A DNA stretch of 64,000 bases, taken from assembly GCA_003640385.1 (NCBI GenBank), contig RCAB01000117.1:86771-150770 (forward strand). Direction: 5' to 3'. A program made the position numbers and the translations under genes. The notes beneath the pieces were generated by a model, which had not been told where the DNA came from, made no database searches, and was given only the letters and a program-made list of their open reading frames with translations. Below, piece after piece: positions 26,097 through 39,400 of this stretch; position 1 is the stretch's first letter, and each line of letters starts with the position of its first letter. The stretch comes from Setaria digitata. Lineage: Eukaryota > Nematoda > Chromadorea > Rhabditida > Setariidae.

Positions 26097-27485
26097 ATAA
26101 GAGTTTCGTAAAAGTGATGTTTCATAATTTGTCCTTTTTATGTATACTATGATAATTTTTGCAAAATGGTTCTTCGAGAACTTCGGAATTTGAAATTGAA
26201 ATATTTTAGGCAATCAAATCCATTTGATTTGCAGCTATCACATTAAACTATTATTTTGTAAGTTGTTGAATAAAATCTGTTGGATTCTTTAATATATTCG
26301 TTTTATACTCTAGTAAAGCATAAGTCGATGACTTATTTGCTTGTGGTGATAATTTTTTACTGACGTTTAATAGTGACTTTATATAGAAAACTGTGATAGA
26401 AAATGTAGAGAGCTCAAGGTTTCAAAACAATGTTGTACTGTTCCAAAAACTAGCACTTTTAATATCTTTTGATTTTCCGTTTCTAGTTCAACTATACAAA
26501 CTAGGTAATAGGTTTTATAATCGTAACTTTTTTTTTTTAGAAAACTAAATGCTCTTGCGACTTCCGAAATTAATCCTTTTTTTTCTAATAGGGTATTGTG
26601 GGAGACTAGTAGCTGCAAGCTTTTTCATATATATTATAATAAGATGCTACAGATGGCCCTGCGATGCATAACTGCAGATAATATGAGTAAATAATCTGTT
26701 AAACACTAAAATAATGAAAACAATGGAAGTTGAGTGAAAAGAATGGTTTAGTTGCTGAGTATGTACCAGCTAATTAACTACTCTGAGGAGTGAGTGGTTA
26801 GATGTTGGACAGTGATACAGCGAAACAGTGCATCATTCTTTCCATAGTATTTGGAAGATTTGCCTTGGTCTGTGAAGTTAAGCCCAATGTTATTCCAAGA
26901 AGAATAAATTGAATTGGCGAAGTGTTCCTCATGACATCAGATTTTTGACCGGACAGCAAACTGTTATGAGTAGCAATACAGTCTTGGTATGCTTTAAGTA
27001 GTGAAATGATTCGGTGAATATGGCTGTTGTTTTAGTCAACGTTTCCTCTTATGTTGATCATATAAAATGACAGTATTAATCCTGGATCCGACATGTCATG
27101 GTGAGGTAGTGGGGAGAGTCGACGCAGCCGACATTTAAGATTTCTTAAATGGCGATTTTAAATTATCTTTTAAAAAATTTAAATTATATCTTTTCCTTAT
27201 ATATTACAAGGTTCAAGAATATATGGAATAACCGTTCAGAATCTTTTTTTTTTTCCAAGATAAAAACCACCATGAGTAATAAAGTCCTCTTCTATGTTTG
27301 AGTTCTAAACTATTGAAATTAAAATTGTTGAGCTTAAGCACTCTTGCATTTGTATGCGCTACTGTTATAAATGGAACAGCGAATAGAAATATGCTTGAAT
27401 CGTGCTGTCTGCAATATTTTCTGATTTATTCCTGATGCTTAATCAAATTTTCCTTTAAATAAAAGATATTTCAGTGTGCTATATC
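26097..27485. other. Intergenic region rps-19 to PPIP5K
   Basis: It contains the rps-19 3' UTR, then AT-rich sequence with no supported gene. At 27465-27474 GATATTTCAG lies 11 bases before the PPIP5K ATG and reads as a trans-splice acceptor. Confidence 0.5.
26269..26274 (+). promoter_or_regulatory. rps-19: Poly(A) signal AATAAA of rps-19
   Basis: A canonical hexamer 173 bases after the rps-19 stop. Confidence 0.6.
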
Positions 27486-30400
27486 ATGACTGCAATACTA
27501 TCAGCGCGTGAATCGTCGAAGAAGGTTAGCTTTGTTGCTGAATTTTTGGGTAATTGTCCAGTCAGCAATTTCAGAGGAAGAAATTTAAAGAACAAAGTCA
27601 GGCGTCATGAATTTTCCCGAAGACTTTGTCTGAGATCCTCTCCTATGATTTCATTCATGGTAGCATTCTGATTCGGCAATTCTTCTTATGATGCTAGATC
27701 CGAAACAAATGATCCGAAACAACATGAATAAATGATCCATATATAAATTTAAATATATATAAACTTATGTAAATAAATTTGTATGAAAAAGTGCAGTATA
27801 CTCTGAGTCATTTAGTCCTTGTAATCTGCAAAAATCCCAGCAATCTTTTGAATGATTATAGTCACTGGTATTTCTAAGCTCATAAAAACAGTAATAAGAG
27901 CTGGATTTCTATGTATCCTTCTAAATTTTTAAGGAAGGGCAAAGTGGGATTTTCATGAAATTGATTTGTCTTTTTGTGTTCATTACAGATAGTGATTGGA
28001 GTTTGTACAATGAAGAGAAAAGCAACTAGCAAACCGATGCAAGAAATTATGGCAAAGATAGTTGAATATTACGCAGTATGTTCCTAACAATAAAATAATT
28101 TCTTGAAAGTGTATTTTAAGATTTTGCCACCTCAGTAATAATAAAGGTTAGATACGACGATTCATATTTCGCCTTGATTTATGTGCTATGCGACGCCTTT
28201 ATCACTCTTGCAGTGAAATGATAAGCAGACATTTCAGGATTGGCTTGAATTCGTCGTCTTCCCAGAAGAAGTGATATTAAATGAACCAGTTGAACGATGG
28301 CCTTTATGTGATTGCTTGATTAGTTTTCATGCAGCTGATTTCCCTCTACATAAAGCTATAGAATATGAACGTTTAAGGCATCCATATGTTATTAACGACT
28401 TATATAGGCAGTATGATTTGGTAGGTTTTATTTCAAGTGTTCAGTTTTTTAAATCAACTCCAATTCAGCTTTCTTCAAAACCTATAACGTATTCCATGGG
28501 TGGTGCGTTAGTGGTTTTTTTACTTACGAGTGATGGTTTTCTCTAATAGTTTTAATTTTTTTTCCTTTTAACTTTACATTTTTTGATCATTAATAAAGTT
28601 TTTCAGTTAGATCGGCGTAAAGTTTTTAGGGCTTTGGCCCACGCAGGCATTGAGCATCCTCGTCATGGTGTTCTTTTACGTGATAAGGAAGGAAAAGTTG
28701 GTAAGTTCAATTTCAGGTTTTCATAACTGTTCCATTAGTGAATCTTAAACCATCGTCAGCGTATGTTTTATTTGCACATAAGTGTACTTTCTAAAAAAAA
28801 AAAGTTTGTTTAGAAGGCACACTAAAGGAATTTAGTGATCATATCGAGGTCAATGGAATGGTATTCAACAAGCCATTCGTGGAAAAGCCATTGTCTGCTG
28901 AAGATCATAATGTATACATCTATTATCCAAGTTCTGTTGGTGGTGGTTCTCAGCGATTGTTTAGAAAGGTATAAAACATTATCCATTTTTGCTGACGATG
29001 ATATTACTTGTTAAAAAGGGGATTAGGAAATTCGCAATTGCTATTTGCTACAGTGTAGTGGTTAGCTTCTATACTGAGAATGCAAGGAGACAAAAGACTA
29101 ATGTTTTTTCACGCACGTGTGGTTGCATGTCAGATATGAAAATTTTTCTTAGTTATATCAAGTAAATATATGATGAGTAGTTTGAATTTTGTTTAAAATA
29201 TTTTCATGCTTGAAATACTTACCAATGTTAAATTGAACGTAATTTGTCGTGTTTTTTTCCGATGTAATTTGGTGTAAAAATAAGATTATTCGTAGACTAT
29301 TCAAAGCATGCTTATGAATTAACTATCCTTGATTCCTGATTAATCCAGGATGATTAGTGTGACCACTTAATTATGCTTTTAAATTAGTTAGTTATTCGAA
29401 GAAACTGGAAAAAAAGGAAGTTTTTTCCAATCTCTCTCAGGACATTTTTTGTTTAGCGTTGATGTTTTTTATTTTTTTCTTTTCTACAGTGTTATTTTTT
29501 TTTATACTTTCAGTAATATTCATTTCGAAATGCTGTTTATTTTCTGCAGATTAACAATCGTAGCAGTTGGTATTCTCCAGTAAGCACAGTTCGACGGGAG
29601 GGTTCGTATATTTACGAAGATTTCATACCAGCGGACGGTACTGATGTTAAGGTACTTTAGATTTTAATGAATTGAAATCCTTTGTCCGTGATGAACTTGA
29701 TAGTAAGTCGATGATGCTACATTTTTTATCAGTGTTTTTCTATTCAGGTTTATGCCGTGGGCCCGTACTATGCTCATGCAGAAGCCAGGAAAGCACCTGG
29801 TTTGGACGGGAAAGTTGAACGTGATTCACATGGAAAAGAAGTTCGCTATCCAGTTATTTTGAGCAGCAAGGAAAAACTAATCGCAAGAAAAGTGGTTATA
29901 GCATTTGGGGCAAGTTTTATATAAATTACTGGAGAAGTGATTTGCACTGCGCTCATAATCTTTAAACTATGATACATAATTTTCGACTCGAGAGATTGTT
30001 TTTTCTTACAGCAAACTGTTTGTGGTTTTGACTTATTGCGTGCAAATGGTAAATCTTTTGTATGTGATGTCAATGGATTCTCATTTGTCAAAACTTCGAC
30101 AAAATATTATGAAGACACAGCAAAAATTTTGGGGAACACCATATTGCGTCGATTGGCATCTTCGATGAGCATACCATGGCAAATTCCATATCAGGATGGT
30201 AAATTATATTTTTTCCTCTTGGTAAGAGCTACACCTTTCTGAACTTCGAGTTAACTGGATTGTTCTTCCTTCCACTGTGGTATCAACTTCCGATTGATTT
30301 ACAGATGATCCTCCACTAGTTTCAACACCGAGTGGAAAAATAATGGAGCTACGGTGTGTCATTGCTATTATTAGACATGGTGATCGAACTCCGAAACAGA

Positions 30401-33400
30401 AAATGAAGGTGAAGTTATGACTATAAAACCCGCCATATATTTAAAGATATTTAAAAAACTGATGAATTCGTAATGGACTATGGGAAGACTTTATGAATTG
30501 TTACGTAAAAACTGGTAATTCTCTGTCTTTCAAAGCTTGCTGAAATCTATATTGATTTTCCAAAGGACTTTTCAATATGAATATCTTTCTGTGTCTTATA
30601 CAAAGTTTTCAATCAGAGACAAAGCTTTCTTCCTACATTATAACTTTATGATGACACTTTTTAACAGATTATTGTGACAGATCAACGATTCTTTAATTTA
30701 TTTAAAAAATATGACGGGTTCAAGAAAAATGAAATCAAAATGAAACGACCGAACCAACTTATGGAAGTATTGGAACTCGCCCGCGAAATTCTACATGAAC
30801 AGCTAGTAAGGATTCCATGACTGAGCAATTTTGATAGTCACTTCTAGTGTTTTGCCGAAGAACGTAATTTCATATCTAAGGTGCGTCGCAATGAATCTTT
30901 GAAAGAAATGGAGTCTTGTGAAGATAGTGATGGGAGTTCCTCTAAGCTTGAACGGGATTTGGAGCAGTGCGAAGAAGCAATCAAAAAATGGGACCAAATT
31001 CGAACAGTTCTTGAGATGTAAGTAATTTTAATGTTTAAAATACGATATTCTGTAAGTCTTCGCTTCCTATATTGCCAATTTTTTGTAGGTATGGTCATTT
31101 TTCGGGTATCAACAGGAAAGTTCAATTAAAATATTTGAAACCGCGCGAAATCAAAAACTCTGATGATGAGGAAACACATCAGCAGTCAGCACTTATGCTT
31201 ATTCTGAAATGGGGTGGAGAATTGACTACTGCAGGTCATATTTTTCTCTTAGAATGGATGGAATGTTTTTCGTGTTAGATACTTAGTACTGTGGTCATAA
31301 TCCAGCTCATGGTTTTTTTCCAGGGAATTTACAAGCAGAAGCACTTGGAAAATTGTTTAGAACTTTGTATCCTGGGATTCGGAGGACTGATGGCAAAAGC
31401 TGTCCAGAAGATACACAAGGTATATTTGAAATAAAAATGAACATTTGCAAAGTAAGTTTTCTTGAATATTTCCATTTTGTTGCATTTTCTTTCAAAGTTG
31501 TCGTATATATTGATATTAAAACTCAGGTTTGGGATTTCTTCGTCTACATAGCACCTATAGACATGATCTAAAAATTTATGCTTCTGATGAAGGACGCGTC
31601 CAAATGACTGCAGCTGCTTTTGCTAAGGTATGCAGTAGAATAATTGTTTCTTTTTTCTTCCTGTTATATAAAACGCAGTTTAGTTACCAGGTTTCACTAC
31701 AATTACTTTGTGTGTTCAATTCACATTATTGACATTTTAGGGTCTTTTGGCTTTAGAAGGTGAGCTTACACCAATTTTGATGCAAATGGTTAAGTCGGCA
31801 AACACTGATGGACTTCTAGATGATGATATTAATGCGCGAGATTTTCAGCAGGAACTGAAGTGTTACTTACATTCAGCATTACAGGTATATTATTTACATG
31901 AATTGATGATGTGAAGGTAAAACTAGATGTAGTTTATCGCACAGTTTTTGCAGGTAGATCGTGACTGGACGGCTGAAGATTATGAAAATTTGAATCCGTC
32001 GGGTCTTCGTTCCATAACAAATGCAATGGAATTTATTAAGAATCCTCGAAAGATGTGCGAAGAAATTGCAAGCTATGTTCAGCGTATGGTAGAAATAATC
32101 CAATGGCACAAATGCAATAAATCAAGTTTGTCTTAAGCGAACATATTCAGAAGTTCTGAATGCGATGAAGTTCTTCTTTTTCCTTTGCATATCAGAAAAT
32201 TTTTATATGCTTCATCTTTTTCAAGATCGGTCACTATATTTGAATGAGTCTTGGGACTTAGCAGAACGTCGTTGGGCTAAAGAATTGCAAGAATTCCGTC
32301 GGGTCAACAAAAACGGTAACGTAGAATTCGATATTTCCAAAATTCCGGATATATATGACAACATCAAATATGACATGGAACATAATCCGGAATTATGTAT
32401 CAATAACGAAGGCCAATTTGAAAGAATGTACTTATGTGCAAAAAATATGGCTGATATCGTCGTTCCCCAGGTTTTTCAAGCTTTTTATTTAGCAAACACT
32501 CATCAAATCCATGGGCATGGCTGTCATTTTTCTGTTTGCACCTTGGACATTTTTTACACTGCTGAATACAGCTTATAAAGATGTCAAGCTTTGCGTAGAT
32601 GAATCAAGTCATTATTTGGCTATTTCCATCATCCGTAAGCTGATTTGCACTTTCTTCAACTTTATAGAAGACAGTTGCGCACAAGATCTCATTTTTAATG
32701 TTACGAAACTTTTTTAGGAATACGGAATTAGTGAAAACAGCAAGGTAATCATTGGGCAACATGTTTGCACTCCACTGTTAAAAAAAATCAGAAGCGATCT
32801 TTACCATTGTGTTGAAAATCCGAATGAAGATGACACTCAGACTCGTCTGGACCCGAGGTGATTTCTCTTCATCTGCTTAGAATATTGAAGTGAATCGTCG
32901 AACTCATTGTAAATGCCTACTCACATTCAGGGCTTCCCAAGGAATAGCTACACCGCTTCGTCATGTCCGCACCCGCCTCTATTTCACGAGCGAGTCACAT
33001 ATACATACTTTGATGAATTTAATAAAATATGGCGGTCTATGCAAGGTTAGTTCCTCATTTCGATTACAAAGCAGTTGCTAGGCTGAAGTTAGCAGCTATC
33101 TTCCAATTGCCAGTTTATATCCATTATTTTATGGGTATATTTGGTTCTAGTGTACGAACATTCAGCTTTGTGCTATTCGTTGAAATATGATATTGTTCTA
33201 GCATTTATTCCCTTAGCGACAATGCCCAATACGTTACTTTTGACGACTTATTGCCAAAAAAATTATTCTGTAGTTAATGGAACATTATGGTATGGCTCTA
33301 TTCGGTAGACAGTTGCTATCTCAGTTACTGCAAATTTTGGTGGTTATTCTATTTCCAGTTTTTAGTAGTTACTTTATTACTCAATTTCTGATTTATAATG

Positions 33401-36400
33401 TGCAGGTAGATGATAAAAAATGGCAGCGTGCGATGCACTTTTTGTCATCAGTTACTGAATACAATTATATGACGCAAGTAGTTTTGATGGTGTATGAAGA
33501 CAGTAGAACAACAAGTACGAAAAAAGGCACTGATCGTTTTCACATTGAACTGCTATTTTCGCCGGGCCTTTATCCCTGCTTTTTAACTGAAAAGGAGCGC
33601 ATTTATGAAACACGCTTCCCGAAGTCAGTTTCTTTTTGATAATTGAGTTTCAGTTAAGAATACTGCTGTGCTTCATTATTCTGTGAGTATAACATTTCTA
33701 TCATATTCTTTTTAGATTTTTTTATTCGAAATCCTTGATTCATCAAATTTTATGTTCCGTGCATTGCCATAGTTTAGTTCAACTGATTTCTGTTGTATTT
33801 CGTGCTTTTGAATGTTTCAGTGCAAGATCTTTGATAAGAGTCTATGATTTTACATTTCAATGAAGTTATGGGTGGCCAAGAACCTTGAAACATTGAAGTT
33901 TTACAAGGGACAGCAATTAAGCAGCAGTTATTGCATACATTTATTTACACTTAGCACCACGAACCTGTGCTTTTACTTTTAGTTCAAACAGTAAACAGTC
34001 ATCGGTACCAACAGGAACAAAATCAAAGCTTTCAGCTCGGAATTGTGCAGCCTCTACTGCATCTTTATCATCGATGGGGACCGTTGGTGGTGAAAAGGTA
34101 CGGTCTTTTCGCCTCTACATTGTATCCACTTCGTGAATATTTTTTATATTCAATTATGTTGTCATGATTACTGCATTCCAACTTTCACTATCTGACATTT
34201 TTCATTAGTTTTTATTGTTTTATTGGTTAACAACTTATCGAACATTAAACAAATCAGCATCTGCTTCTATTTTTATCACTTTTATTATTTCTTCATTAGT
34301 AACACTCCTCGTCAAAAGCGATGTAGTTTGAGCATTTTTTTCTCAAAATATGATGAATGAGATATTTATAAAACGAATATTGGCAAGTTACTGAGTAATC
34401 GTTTATCTGTCTTCACAGAGCATAGCCGATTCGGGGAACTCATCATTTCCGGGAACTCTGACCAATGTCGGTACTGATGGAAGCCGTTCGGAAAGTAGCT
34501 CATCTAGCAGCCTGAATAATCTTACTGTTGGTAAAGCATCTGCGCAAGCTTTAGCGCTTACCAAAAAACGTTTGGAATTGAACGATTCAGAGGATGACTT
34601 AAATGACGAAAGTGTCAATTTGGTTGCACTCGATGAAGTTGCTTCCGGTCAATACAGTAGGTTTTGCATCTTTCTGATCCACGCGATGTAATTAGTTTGC
34701 TTGTGTGTCAAGCTTCGTAACAGCATTGGTAGATTAATGAATGATATGACAGTTTTTTTTGGTAAAAAAACCTATGTGATCATAGAGTGTGGAAGCATTT
34801 GTTAGTGAAGGTTAGTCCCAGTGAAAACATTTTTTAATAGCTCAATAATAGATGTTTCATTTATTTTGTCAGCCACGGATGAACTGGCTCGACACAGTCC
34901 TGGAAGTTTACACCACGGTCGACGACGTGTTGTGACAAGCGGTGAAACAGCAGCAGACTCTCGAAGTTTCGCTGGAAGCTGTTCCTCAATAAGTGATCTG
35001 GACATGGAGACATCAGTTCATAGTGCTACTGTAGCAGAAAATCATCTGATTGGTTTAATGAAGTCAATGAGTGACATATCGTGCAAGAAACCAACGCTAG
35101 AGATTAACTGGGGCTTAGCAGAAGATCCTGCACCTACATCTGCTGAAGTTAGTGTTGATCCGAGAAATGGACGTAACTCCCCTGGTTCTGCTTGTAAGTA
35201 TCTTCTTAGTTATTAAAGCACAATGGGCAACCTAACTGACTAGCGGAGTGGTTGCTGAAGTAGTAGAGGTGCATAAGTGGGGAGTTCAGTTCCGCAGTGG
35301 CGTGGGCAGTGATTTTATCCCAACGCTTGAACTGATGTGGTCACCTGTGATTGTGCATGTATTATATGAGCCCACTTGGCGAATTTAGAACATTTCAAAA
35401 CACAGTGTTCTGCGTTTTATAAAATGTTCCACTTCAGCCCGTCGATCGAGATTCCCTTACTGTTTCAAACATCATACAGTCAGTTTCTTAACAGGTCAGT
35501 ATTTTCTCTCTACTTTAATACCAATCATTTCAATTCCAACCTGTTCGCATTTTAACTGGGAATCGTCATTTTTAGAATTGGATAATCGTTTAATCAGTAC
35601 AGATGTACTTTTTGGCAAGTCGAATGATTCAGCACGACGAAGATTATCTAACAGTAAGTTCCTTTTTTCCATTGTGGTCTTGTTGCTCATGCATATATTC
35701 TTAAACCCTTTCATCAATACTTTTTATATTATTTCTTTCATAACCTGTTGAAGTTCTCTAAACTTCTACATTTCTTTCTAGACTGAATTTAATTCCATTT
35801 TCTTAGCAGGTCCAGCAGTTTTGTCTACAGCAGTAATTGCTCGATCATCCAGTGCTCCTCGGTTACAGACTTACAAAGCAGAAGATGAAATTTCCGTGGG
35901 TGGTAAGCATTTTCAATTATTATTTCTTGACTCACTGTATTTACTTAATATGTACTGCAAAAGTAGGTAAGATTTTTGTCCTTCTTTTCAGAAATTCGCC
36001 GATTCTGGCCTCCACTTCGTTCACTAGAAACACTACACGACAATATACGTTTCAGTCAGCTGGATCATTTCCTTGAGCGATTAATGAAAATTCGTACACC
36101 TATTCCTTCGCCACCGAAAACTCCTGTTTCTTCAAATCGAAGTAAGCTTTCTGTCCACCCAACAAGACTAAAGCTGTTGAAAATTTATTGAAGAAGGGAA
36201 ATAAGAACAAACTAGTTGTATAAGTTGATTTTCCTTAAAAGAATTTCTCATAGCAGTATCGACCTGTACAACTAATTTGTTCTTTCTTCTCCTCTAAAAT
36301 TTTTCCATATTTAGCTAATAATAATGCAATTTATACGTAGACTTACTATGTTCATGTGCTATGAATTTGGACCGTATATCTTTGAGAAAATAGTTTTAAA

Positions 36401-36489
36401 GGAAATGATTTTGAATTATTTCAGTGACATCGATGGTTGCAGCCGAGCTGTCCGATACAGTAAAAAAATTAGAAAAAATAGGCCAGTGA
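27486..36489 (+). CDS. PPIP5K: Inositol hexakisphosphate / diphosphoinositol-pentakisphosphate kinase (VIP1/PPIP5K family)
   Basis: Bifunctional cytosolic enzyme making 1-position inositol pyrophosphates (InsP6 to InsP7, 5-InsP7 to InsP8), with an ATP-grasp kinase followed by a histidine-acid-phosphatase domain. It has 27 exons, starting 27486-27524, 27989-28075, 28238-28420, 28607-28700, 28814-28968, 29550-29651, 29748-29909, 30012-30198 and 30305-30408, and ending 35810-35902, 35992-36141 and 36425-36489; about 1,312 residues. Kinase landmarks: [87 protein letters not shown]. Phosphatase landmarks: [12 protein letters not shown] (residues 360-371), GLLRLHS-like [20 protein letters not shown], and TSESHIH with the second His at about 845. 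The intron after exon 7 is GC-AG (GGG|GCAAGT), and the smallest intron is 42 bases (30806-30847). The C-terminal third is Ser-rich and poorly conserved. Exon 24 (about 35495-35653) is the least certain. Confidence 0.94.
35234..35300 (+). repeat. Degenerate tRNA-like (Pol III A/B box) sequence in a PPIP5K intron
   Basis: TAGCGGAGTGGT at 35241 fits the A-box consensus TRGCNNAGYNGG. GAGTTCAGTTCC at 35282-35293 resembles a B box, at a tRNA-like distance of about 41 bases. The T stem does not pair well and the acceptor stem is not convincing, so a decayed tRNA or a tRNA-derived SINE head is more likely than a working tRNA. Confidence 0.3.
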
Positions 36490-39400
36490 ATTGAACTGAA
36501 CCAGATTTAAAATCCCATAGAGAAAGAATTTTCAAGTATTTTTTTCGCTTATCTGATAGATCTCATGATGTAAATGAAAATCACAAGTTTACTTCATTTT
36601 ATTGGTATCCTTCGCTAAAGTTTTCGAAATTAATATGGAAAAAATTTTTCATCTTTGCATCTGCTTTTGTTATTGAAAATTTCCGGCACTCGCTTTGCAA
36701 ATTTTCCAATTTTTCCTTATAATTATAAAAACCAGTTTCATTTCTAGGCTCCATAAGCTTTTTAGTTCGAAATTTTCAAAAGAATGCTAATTAAAGCCAG
36801 TATTTGTTTGTAATCAAGTAGAAATTTTAAGTTTTTTTTTTCTCTATATGATTTTTAATAACAAAGAGTATACCAACACTTTCCGTTTTTACAATGTGCA
36901 GGTCTCCTGGGCTCGAGTGCACTCGACATTAGGCCACGATTGCAAAGGTTTTCCAGCCTCATGTACTAGAAATTATGGATTATGGTTCTTCATTTACCTG
37001 TTTTTTTCTTTATTAGGATACTTTATAAATATTTTTTGAGGACTCCTGTGTTAAACCGTTGTTTAATTCCTTACTAATATCTCTATGCTACCCTTTTTAA
37101 TCTTTTCTTTTTCTAGAAATTTAGGTAGTATTTTTCCTTTATTTTCTTTTTATTTCCCACAATTTAAAGCCACTTCAAGAAATTTGGTGTGTTCCTTCTT
37201 TATTTAGAAGTATTTTCACCATTTTCATTACAATTCCACAATTTCAAACTTTGCTTTGCCCACCACTTTGTCCCACAAAACTGTTTTCATCATTTTATCA
37301 TTTTTGTATTTTCCCATTCTGAAACTTTGTAACTTCGGGAATATGTTGCAGCTGAATACCAGTAAAGAATTTCAGGACTATTTTGATATACATGTAATAA
37401 AGAGCGGTAAAAAGTAGTTTTTCATTTTCACTTTTCCACTTTTTCACTTTGTTACGATCTGTGAGCATTTAACATAAAATTAGTCGAACAAAATGAGTCT
37501 TTGAGCTTACATGTTAGGGCTCGATGTGTAAGTAATGCTCGGTTTTTATATCCAAGCGTTAAAAAATGTTATTTTTGCACTGCAAGAACTTTTCCCGGAG
37601 ATCTAATTGATTTAGTTTTCCTAGAAATAGTTGATAACTGTAGTTAAAGAGAATACGCCTAGTCTTTCACTTTTTGTTGCAGTCTGTAAGTATTTAACGA
37701 GCCAGGTTCTACGTATTTATTTGTCCTTTACTCAGTTTCTTCGAACCGCAAGAAGCTGCCTGAGTGCATGCTGTAAATTGATGCATTCGCCAACTAAATT
37801 CGACATGTTCTTTTGCTTATGCTTCTTTATCTCCCAAGTATTTGATGAATCTATAAAAATAGTGGAAATTTAAACCTCTCAGATTACACTTATAATGAAA
37901 TGACTGAACTAATCATTATTAGCATTAGGAAGACTAACTGTGCTGGACGAAAAACAGAAATCTTATCAGCAGGGATAAAATGCGCGGAAAGGTAACTATG
38001 TGTCTACTACTACTATGTATCTACTAGTAGTTTTAGTTATACGGGAGCGCCACTTATCGAAAACTGGAAATTATCTCTTGTCCGTCTCCATTAAGCACAT
38101 CAGCATAGCAATGACTCTGTGTAGGAATGCAACAGATAAATCTAAGATGCTTCCGAGAAATCATTGAATTTCTCCTTTGAAATAAGAAAAAAATTCTGGC
38201 AGTTCGGCCGTAAGTATGGTTCGATTTCATGAAAAATTAAAACTAAAACGAACAAATTTCGGGTAATTTTCTGTCTTAAAATTTTGCATTTCATAAGCAT
38301 CAAGTCCATATTCCTTATATCCAAAAAAATGAACAAGTTCCCCCTTAACTTCTTTCTTAATCGTTAATTAACTAATTTCAAGAAAAAGGTCTGTACGGAA
38401 TTTTAATAACATTTAAATAGTACAGAAATGAGGATTAAATTACATAGCACTAATTTGGAAAGTTTCTTTGTAATAGTAGTAACTGGAGTAATTCATTTAA
38501 GTAGGAAGTGTTATCTAATAAAAAAGAAAAATCCATTCTTTCTTTTTATGCTTTCAGAAATTTTTGTAAATTTATTTTTTTATTTCTTGGAAGCTATTTT
38601 TTACTAGTGGATTAACAAACTTAAGTAGTTAAATTCTACTAGCTCTTAAATAATTTTTGTTTCTACTTGGAAATTTGTTCAAAGGGATTGTTTAAAAGTG
38701 ATTAGAAATTCATATCAAAGTATTTCATTATGCCTGATCAAGTCGTCATATCCATAACAAACACATGCATATAGCGCACTGATCTGAACTATTACAAGAT
38801 TGTTAATTGATAGTGGACCAGTATCGCCTTCATATGTTATTGATGACCTAATTAAGAAGCCATTTTTGGCATGATTAATGAAACAGGAACCTCTTGACAA
38901 CTACTGTCAATGCTGCGATCGTGTTATAAGCTGAGATTGCCAGCAGAACCTGACTTTCTTCTTTGATTCATTGTAGCTTTGAGTAAAAGTCCTTACGTCT
39001 TGCGATACTCTAACTCATCGTGGACAGTGTTGTATCATCATAACAAAAGCTTTATTATAGCAATTTCAGAAGCTTAGCAAGTAAAAAGCACGGAAGAATT
39101 CTTTTCTGGTGTATCACCTTTGCTGACGAATTTGGTGATTGAATTTTAAACTTTAGGATGTAACCGCAGGAAGGCACTGCATATGCTGATAATGATTGCA
39201 CAGAAGATAGTAGGCTGAATTAACCATGTTGCTTAAGCAGAATCATACGAATCAAATAATATGCAGTCGAAAAGTGCTAGGAGAGAAAATAGGAAACAAA
39301 ATTTCTGAAAAAAGTTCATAACCGAAACTGGAAAAAGAGGAGTCGTAAAAAATACTACTAACATCCGCTCATGTAGATATTATCAGTAGCCGAGTGATGC

